Below, piece after piece: positions 32,732 to 37,733 of a DNA stretch of 37,733 nucleotides (the first letter of the stretch is position 1; the number at the start of each line of letters is the position of its first letter). Location of the stretch: assembly GCA_012735195.1 (NCBI GenBank), contig JAAYIC010000062.1, positions 1 through 37,733 on the forward strand, read 5' to 3'. The DNA is from Bacillota bacterium (GTDB taxonomy: Bacteria > Bacillota > UBA4882 > UBA10575). The position numbers and the translations under genes are program-made. The notes under the pieces are model-generated. The model was not told the origin of the DNA and searched no databases. It was given only the letters and a program-made list of their open reading frames with translations.

Positions 32732-33478
32732 ATGTCCGCGTTACTTTCTTTACGCGCCCGATTCGTTGGTAGTTGAATCATCGCCGTCGTTCTAGTATTC
32801 GCAGCAATTCTTCCAGCAACAGCCGGTGTCTACTATTTTGTTGGTGGGTCGTCAAGCCCATATTACTACACTTCCGGTGCTGGGAGCCAATACGGCACAT
32901 GGAGCTATTCAACGAAGCAAACATCGAACTACTCATCGTACTATTCAACGCGGAATAATTCTACCAGCCAACGCAGATACTATCAGATCATTGTACCGCA
33001 GAAACCAAGCGCTCCGGCGCCTGCTCCACAACCTCCGGGTTCCACCAACCCGCCATCTCCAACTCCATCTCCTTCTCCTGCTCCGGGCGGGAGTCTTACT
33101 TCCAAGGAGCAGCAGATGGTGAGCTTGGTGAACCAGGAAAGATCGAAGGCTGGTTTACAGCAGTTGCAGGTGGACATGTCCCTGGTGGAACTGGCCAGGA
33201 AGAAGAGCCAAGACATGATCGACCGCAACTACTTCGGTCATAATTCACCAACCTATGGGTCGCCCTTTGATAAGATGCGGCAAGCCGGGATTAAATACAC
33301 CACTGCCGGTGAAAACCTGGCCGGCGCCTCTACCGTCACTGCGGCCCATAACAATCTCATGGCCAGTCCCGGCCATCGCGCCAATATTCTGAACCCCAGG
33401 TATAATTACTTTGGGGTTGGGATCGTCGCAGGCGGTCCTTATGGAAACATGTTCACCCAGTTGTTCGTGGGTAGATAA
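32732..33478 (+). pseudogene. secreted CAP-domain protein gene with in-frame TGA at codon 15
   Basis: From an ATG behind GGGGAG the frame runs 14 codons to TGA (32774-32776). It then stays open to 33478 with no ATG, GTG or TTG until the CAP domain itself (33116). Read through the TGA, the product has a signal-type helix (IIAVVLVFAAILPATAG), a Ser/Tyr/Thr-rich segment, a Pro-rich linker (PSPTPSPSPAPGG) and a C-terminal CAP/SCP domain (VNQERSKAGLQQLQVD, GHNSPTYGSPFDKMR, AGENLAGASTVTAAH, SPGHRANILNPRYNYFGVGI). That is the YkwD-like layout of many spore-former surface proteins. The TGA sits where Trp would fit the helix. It may be a true nonsense mutation, a sequence error or, less likely, readthrough. 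Confidence 0.75.
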
Positions 33479-33523
33479 AAAAACCCTTTTCGGGAGGAGG
33501 TGCAACGCCGCCCTCCTCCGGTG

Positions 33524-33555
33524 AAATAGCGCCCGGCAAGGGCGCTATTTTTTTT
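33524..33555 (+). terminator. strong rho-independent terminator after the CAP gene
   Basis: An 11-bp stem AAATAGCGCCC/GGGCGCTATTT (33524-33534/33540-33550) with a 5-nt loop and a T-run. A weaker GAGGAGG/CCTCCTC hairpin precedes it (33494-33518). Confidence 0.92.
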
Positions 33556-33612
33556 GACAAGGTTGCGGAAAGATTGTAGCTATAAGCACCACCGGCGCCG
33601 GTGGCATATAAT
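33554..33612 (+). promoter_or_regulatory. promoter region of the first SPOCS gene with a 16-bp palindrome
   Basis: A TTGACA (33554-33559) right after the terminator, a perfect palindrome CCACCGGCGCCGGTGG (33589-33604) and CATATAAT (33605-33612). TTGACA and TATAAT are too far apart to work together. CATATAAT resembles the -10 of mother-cell sigma factors (CATAnAnT or CATAnnnTA), but no convincing matching -35 is seen. Confidence 0.4.
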
Positions 33613-33718
33613 GTACTAGATCTGGATGTCCATCCGGATTTGGTGCGGTGACCGGCAGTTTGCTGAGGTTTTGGCAGGCGGCTGTCCGGAAACTGGCGGG
33701 AGAAAGGAGGGTGCGTTG

Positions 33719-36244
33719 ATGGAGTTTGAAGAGAAGGATGCGGCGCGTGAGCCGGAAGAGAACCAACCGCGAGCTGAAGATAGAATTACCCCGGACGGGA
33801 AGGAAGAACCGGCAGCGCGCGCGAGCGCGCAAACTGACGCCGGAGAAGAACAGGAAGTAACAGCAGAAACAGCAGAAAAAGAAGAGAAGAAGAAAAAAAC
33901 CACGCGGACACGGAAAAAACGGAAAAATCGCAACGCCAGGCAAGAGGCTGGGGAAACAGAGGAAGTAAAGGAAAAAGAGGCGGAACAGGAAAAGGCCGAA
34001 GCGGAGCCGGCAGAGGTAATAGAGGCAGAAAGCAAAAAAGAAGAGGAGAGCGAAGATGAGACCGGAGAAGAGGCGCCTCCGGAGGCAGTAAAGAACATTG
34101 TCATGCCGTCAAAAGTACAGGTGAGGGTGAGTTCGTGCACGGGCGGAGAAACGGAAGGAGAGTCCCTTCCGGAATATGATCCCAATCTGGTGAAGATTAA
34201 AGTCAGTAGTCCCGGTATTGAAGAGACTGATGAGATGGAAGCCGACGCCGAGGTGGCAACGGCTTTCCAAGGCGCCCAGGTACAGGTGGGTGAAGCAAGA
34301 ACCCGGGTCGCCCCGGTTGTGCCGGTTACCCGGCTGCCGGCGGTGGCGGTGAAGATACGGAATATCACCGGTGAGATCAGGGATATTACCGCGGAGATCA
34401 TCCCCGATAAAGTGATTATCCAGGGGATTATTCATAAACAAGTATTTTTCGTCGGCACCGATGGTGTGATTAGGCATCTTGCAGAAGATATCCCTTTTAG
34501 CACCTTTATCGATGTTCCCGGAGCGGAGCCCGGGATGAATGTGCAGGTGCACCCGGTTATTGAAAAAATCCTTTTCCGTTTGGCCGCGGACGGGCGGTCT
34601 GTACTGCAAAAAATTATCCTGGAGATCTTTGTCAAGGTAACCCAGTTTGTCCAGGTGGGTTTGGAAATAAGTGAAGGGCCGTTACTGCTCTTACCTTCTG
34701 TGGTCGGCGAAGCCGCCAAACAACACTTGATCGAAGAAATAGTGGAGCTTGATCCACCGGCAGAGAAGGTTGATGAGATCAGGGGAGAACTGCGTGATCT
34801 CCAGGTGGAGATTATTCCCGATAAAGTAATTGTTCAAGGCATAATCCACAAGCAGATCTTTTTTGTCGACCGGAACAATCTCGCCCGCCATCAGGAAGAA
34901 GAGGTTCCTTTCAGTATGTTTCTGGATGTCCCCGGGGCGGAACCGGGCATGGATGTACAGGTCCATCCGGTAATCGAGAAGATCTTTTTTGAACTCGTCT
35001 CCCCGGTGGAACTGCAGCAAAAAGTGATCATCGAGGTCTTTGTCAAGGTAACCGGGAAGATACAGGAACGTGTCCGCACCGGCGACGGACCCCTGTTCAA
35101 GGTCGAACAGGTGATTGGCGAAGGCCAGGAACAGCTCTTGAAAGAGTCCGTCATCGAACTGGAGCGGCCGGCCATTAAAATCCGGGAGATCGTGGGCGAG
35201 GTGCGAAATGTCAGCGCCCAGGTGATACCGGATAAAGTGATTATCCAAGGAATCTTGCATAAACAGATCTTCTTTATCACCACGGATAATGTAGAACGCC
35301 ATCAGATGGAAGAGGTTCCCTTCGGACTCTTTATTGATATCCCGGGCGCGGCGCCGGGGCTAAACGCCAACGTGAAGATCCTGATCGAACAGATAATTTT
35401 TCACTTGGATGATGACCGTATCCTACGGCAAAAAGTGATCCTTCAGGCCAGGGTTGTGGTGACAGAAACGATCCAGGCCCGCCTGGCGACCACCGATTGT
35501 CCCCTCTTCAAGTTGGAACAGGTCATCGGGGAAGGGATCCGGCAATTGCTCGTAGAAAAGGTGGAAGTCATCCCCGAAGTGGTCCGCTCTGTGCGGGTAG
35601 TCCGGGTCGTGCCCCAGCCCGTCGCCGTCATCGGCGAGCAGCAGATTATCGTGGAAAACGTCGTAGAACTGCCGGAAAAAGCGATTAAGATTCGGGAAGT
35701 AAGAGGGGAGATCACCGACCTTCGGGCCCGGATAATCACCGAAGGAAAGGTACTGGTGGAGGGGTTCGTTCACAAACAGGTCTTCTTTGTCAACAGAAAA
35801 AATGTGGTGCAAGCGGTTACAGAAGAAGTTCCCTTCTCGGTTTTGGTGAACGTCCCCGGCTTGACTCCGGATACCCCGATCCGTGTGGATGTACAAATTG
35901 AGAACATCTCTTTCACCCTGTCACAGGACGGCCGTTTCTTGCGGCAACTCATTGTCCTCCGCGTCCGGGTGGAGGGTCAGGAGATAGCTCCCGAACCGTT
36001 TGACGTGGTTACTGAAGTAACCGGTCCGGGGATTACAACCGAACGAATTCTGGTCCGTGCTCCGGTTCTTACCGAAGCCGGCATCGTAGAGGAAGAATTC
36101 TTTGCGGTGACAGATGTTTCCGGACCCGGAATCCTCAGGGTTGATAAAGCGGTTGTGCCTCTGGATGTGGTGGGTGACGGTATCCCTGAACCCGTCCCTG
36201 TGGAAGTGGTTACGAATGTGGTTTTTGCGCCTCTTCCTTTCTGA
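33719..36244 (+). CDS. SPOCS (DUF3794) repeat protein, four copies
   Basis: The 841 residues start with ~130 highly charged, probably disordered residues (many Glu/Lys, an RTRKKRKNRN cluster). Then come four SPOCS domains at about 208-315, 350-455, 485-590 and 654-755. Each has the pattern I-P-D-K-V-I-[IV]-Q-G-I-x-H-K-Q-x-F-F, followed by PFSxFxDVPGAxPG and a FVKVT-like strand (the last copy is the most divergent). Linkers repeat VIGEGxxQLL. The C terminus ends with two VTxVxGPGI motifs. SPOCS is the domain of SipL, which joins SpoIVA in spore-coat assembly in Clostridioides; a spore-envelope role here is inference. The ATG follows AAAGGAGGG; a TTG just before it and an upstream start (33626) are less likely. 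Confidence 0.88.
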   Translation: MEFEEKDAAREPEENQPRAEDRITPDGKEEPAARASAQTDAGEEQEVTAETAEKEEKKKKTTRTRKKRKNRNARQEAGETEEVKEKEAEQEKAEAEPAEVIEAESKKEEESEDETGEEAPPEAVKNIVMPSKVQVRVSSCTGGETEGESLPEYDPNLVKIKVSSPGIEETDEMEADAEVATAFQGAQVQVGEARTRVAPVVPVTRLPAVAVKIRNITGEIRDITAEIIPDKVIIQGIIHKQVFFVGTDGVIRHLAEDIPFSTFIDVPGAEPGMNVQVHPVIEKILFRLAADGRSVLQKIILEIFVKVTQFVQVGLEISEGPLLLLPSVVGEAAKQHLIEEIVELDPPAEKVDEIRGELRDLQVEIIPDKVIVQGIIHKQIFFVDRNNLARHQEEEVPFSMFLDVPGAEPGMDVQVHPVIEKIFFELVSPVELQQKVIIEVFVKVTGKIQERVRTGDGPLFKVEQVIGEGQEQLLKESVIELERPAIKIREIVGEVRNVSAQVIPDKVIIQGILHKQIFFITTDNVERHQMEEVPFGLFIDIPGAAPGLNANVKILIEQIIFHLDDDRILRQKVILQARVVVTETIQARLATTDCPLFKLEQVIGEGIRQLLVEKVEVIPEVVRSVRVVRVVPQPVAVIGEQQIIVENVVELPEKAIKIREVRGEITDLRARIITEGKVLVEGFVHKQVFFVNRKNVVQAVTEEVPFSVLVNVPGLTPDTPIRVDVQIENISFTLSQDGRFLRQLIVLRVRVEGQEIAPEPFDVVTEVTGPGITTERILVRAPVLTEAGIVEEEFFAVTDVSGPGILRVDKAVVPLDVVGDGIPEPVPVEVVTNVVFAPLPF

Positions 36245-36264
36245 TTACGTTTTCGTTTATCAAT

Positions 36265-36284
36265 GGCCGTAAAGGCCCTTTTTT
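36265..36284 (+). terminator. short terminator after the first SPOCS gene
   Basis: GGCC (36265-36268) and GGCC (36274-36277) form a 4-bp stem with a 5-nt loop, followed by C and six T residues, 20 bp after the stop codon. Short stem, but well placed. Confidence 0.5.
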
Positions 36285-36317
36285 AATCTCTCCTATGAGC
36301 ACAAGTGATGACCAATT

Positions 36318-36326
36318 CATATATTA
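36318..36326 (+). promoter_or_regulatory. possible mother-cell sigma -10 element
   Basis: CATATATTA fits the SigK-type -10 CATAnnnTA and the SigE-type CATAnAnT. An AC dinucleotide lies 15 bp upstream (36301-36302), one or two bases short of the usual SigK spacing. Weak evidence by itself; it gains some interest from the similar CATATAAT ahead of the first SPOCS gene. Confidence 0.25.
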
Positions 36327-36329
36327 TAG

Positions 36330-36418
36330 TAGCAACCGGGAACCGTTCAGGAATTCTTTTTGCGCCGGCAACAAGCGCCTGGCGGCCAAGAACTTATAGC
36401 AGGTAGCAACCGGAAACC
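36330..36418 (+). repeat. pair of 15-bp direct repeats before the second SPOCS gene
   Basis: TAGCAACCGGGAACC (36330-36344) and TAGCAACCGGAAACC (36404-36418) match at 14 of 15 positions, 74 bp apart. Both are preceded by a TTATAG element. They lie in a 266-bp gap that otherwise holds no gene. Confidence 0.65.
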
Positions 36419-36510
36419 ATTTCTCTGTTCTTCCTCCGCGTTTGCGGCGCGCTTAAACCTCACGGCTCCAAGGTGGTTTTTCCAGGACGGCGGGAGAAAG
36501 GGGGGATAAC

Positions 36511-37733
36511 TTGGAACCACAGGGATTGTCGGGTTAATCCTTTACCTTGCCCTTATAGCGCTCAGTGTTTTTTGGTTGTATTCCCTGCAAAAAACAAGGA
36601 TAGCCCAGATCATCACGGCCTCTTCTCTCAAGCCGGACGATAAGATTTTTTGTACACCCGGAGGCTTGAAGTTAAAGAGAAGGAAAAGAAAAAAAGCCTC
36701 GCCTCTCCGGGTGGATGCGGCCCCGGGCGGCAGGGATCCCCCGGCTGTGACCAGGGACCCGGGCGATGCTCTTTCTTTTCCGGAGAAGACCAATGGCAAC
36801 AGGGGAAAACCGGTGGAAGGAACCCCGGATGAAAAAAAACCAGATGAAAGAAGACCAGATGAAAAAGTGCCGGATGAAAAAAGTTTAGATGAAAAAAATC
36901 CGGATGAAAAAAGGCTGGATGATGAAAATCCAGATGAAAAGAGTCCGGATGTTACAGGTGAAAAAAGCCCGGATGTTACAGGTAAGGGAATGCCAGTAGA
37001 GGAAAATCCGGTGGTTCAGGAAGAGGAAAAAGAGATAAATACACGTACACGTGGGCCAACAGATTCTGTTACAGAAGGCAGCGTGTACTGGAGCGGAGAA
37101 CACGGTACTCCGGAAAGCGCCTGCGAGTTACTGCCGCTGCACCCGGCGGCTCAAGCAAGAGGAGAAACCAATGGAACCGGAGAGACCGGAGTTCAAGAAT
37201 TACCGAAAGGAGGAGAGACCTTAATGGACCCTTTGGTGCGGGCCGAGGTGGTCATTGGTGAAGCGACAAAACAATTATTGATTGAGAGTAACCTTACCCT
37301 GTCTCAACCTGCCCTTAAGATCAGGAATATTACCGCGGAGATTCGCGATCTGACCACTGAATTGATTCCGGATAAAGTTATTATCCAGGGGTTGCTGCAC
37401 AAACAGATATTCTTCGTCGGTGAGGACAATATTGTCCACCACCAAACAGAGGAGGCGCCTTTCAGCACTTTTGTGGATGTCTTTGGCGCCGAACCGGGGA
37501 TGAATATCCAGATTCACCCGACAGTGGAAACAATCCTTTTTAACCTGCTTAATCCAACTTTACTCCATCAAAAAGTCGTCACCGAATTCTTTGTGAAAGT
37601 GACCGCACCCACGCAGATTAATATCAGGGAAGGAAACGGTCCACTGGTACGTCTGGATCAGGTAATTGGCGAAGCCACCAAGCAAGAGCTTTTGGAAAAC
37701 CTGGTTACCTTGGAGTCCCCGGCAATTAAGATC
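36511..37733 (+). CDS. membrane-anchored SPOCS (DUF3794) protein, frameshifted at start and cut by the window edge
   Basis: A TTG behind AGAAAGGGGGG starts EPQGLSG and then meets TAA. From 36531 the +2 frame is open without a stop to the window end, and one extra G in the GGG run at 36531-36533 would join the two. The joined protein has a membrane helix (GLILYLALIALSVFWLYSL), a very basic stretch (LKLKRRKRKK), a linker of repeated xPDEKx units (36832-36960), more Glu-rich sequence and a SPOCS domain from ~37318 (IPDKVIIQGLLHKQIFFVG, FGAEPGMNIQIHPTVE, FFVKVT). A second SPOCS repeat begins at the edge (PAIKI). If no frameshift exists, ATG 37224 with AAAGGAGGAGAG could start a shorter, unanchored protein. 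Confidence 0.75.

Noticed and set aside
33616-34401. 261-codon Ser-rich minus-strand frame opposite the first SPOCS gene
   Set aside because: It arises from the Glu/Lys-rich coding bias of the real gene on the other strand; no recognisable protein features.

Overview
The window is a 37.7-kb piece of a moderately GC-rich chromosome from an endospore-forming, probably anaerobic Bacillota. The evidence is a T-box-controlled pheST, a MraZ-headed division and cell-wall cluster, a [FeFe]-hydrogenase sensor/NADH module, a GerE-like regulator and two SPOCS-domain (DUF3794, SipL-like) proteins. All recognisable genes lie on the + strand. No tRNA, rRNA, transposase, integrase or CRISPR array was seen. 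The clade (Desulfotomaculum-, Moorella- or Limnochordia-like) is inference from gene content.

Layout. 1-4300: a promoter, a 33-residue YqzL-like protein, a Phe T-box leader and pheS-pheT. 4300-5540: an array of 40-bp hairpin repeats and an unknown membrane protein. 5930-10620: zapA, a CvpA/zinc-ribbon protein, a NIF3-like protein and a U32 protein. 10630-13340: rpsO and pnp, each followed by a terminator. 13340-13590: a 54-residue membrane protein. 13690-24670: mraZ, rsmH, ftsL, ftsI/spoVD, murE, murF, mraY, ftsW/spoVE and murA. This cluster lacks murD, murG, murC, murB and ftsQ. 24885-25364: a SPOR-domain protein. 25480-32095: a redox-signalling cluster (DRTGG, anti-sigma-type ATPase, HydS-like hydrogenase, DRTGG, PHP, HydC/NuoE, histidine-kinase-type ATPase, HydB/NuoF) with no catalytic hydA. 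32223-37733: a GerE-like regulator, a secreted CAP-domain gene with an in-frame stop, and two SPOCS-domain genes, the second running off the right end.

How the parts relate. pheST, rpsO and pnp are translation and RNA housekeeping. The mraZ-murA block builds and places the septal wall. In the hydrogenase block, the H-cluster protein has Ser where catalytic enzymes have the proton-relay Cys, and it is mixed with ATPase and DRTGG/PHP genes. That suggests H2 or redox sensing tied to an NADH-linked HydBC pair. The right end looks like sporulation or spore-envelope functions.

Most unusual features: (i) alternating purine-pyrimidine (CG/CA/TG/TA) tracts that recur between genes and inside coding regions, including a block encoding an extra ~105 residues on FtsL; (ii) two unrelated tandem-repeat arrays in gene-free gaps; (iii) three accessory genes (PHP, CAP, second SPOCS) each broken by one small lesion, two of them next to homopolymers, which could be real decay or assembly error; (iv) a textbook three-box MraZ operator with exact 10-bp spacing.
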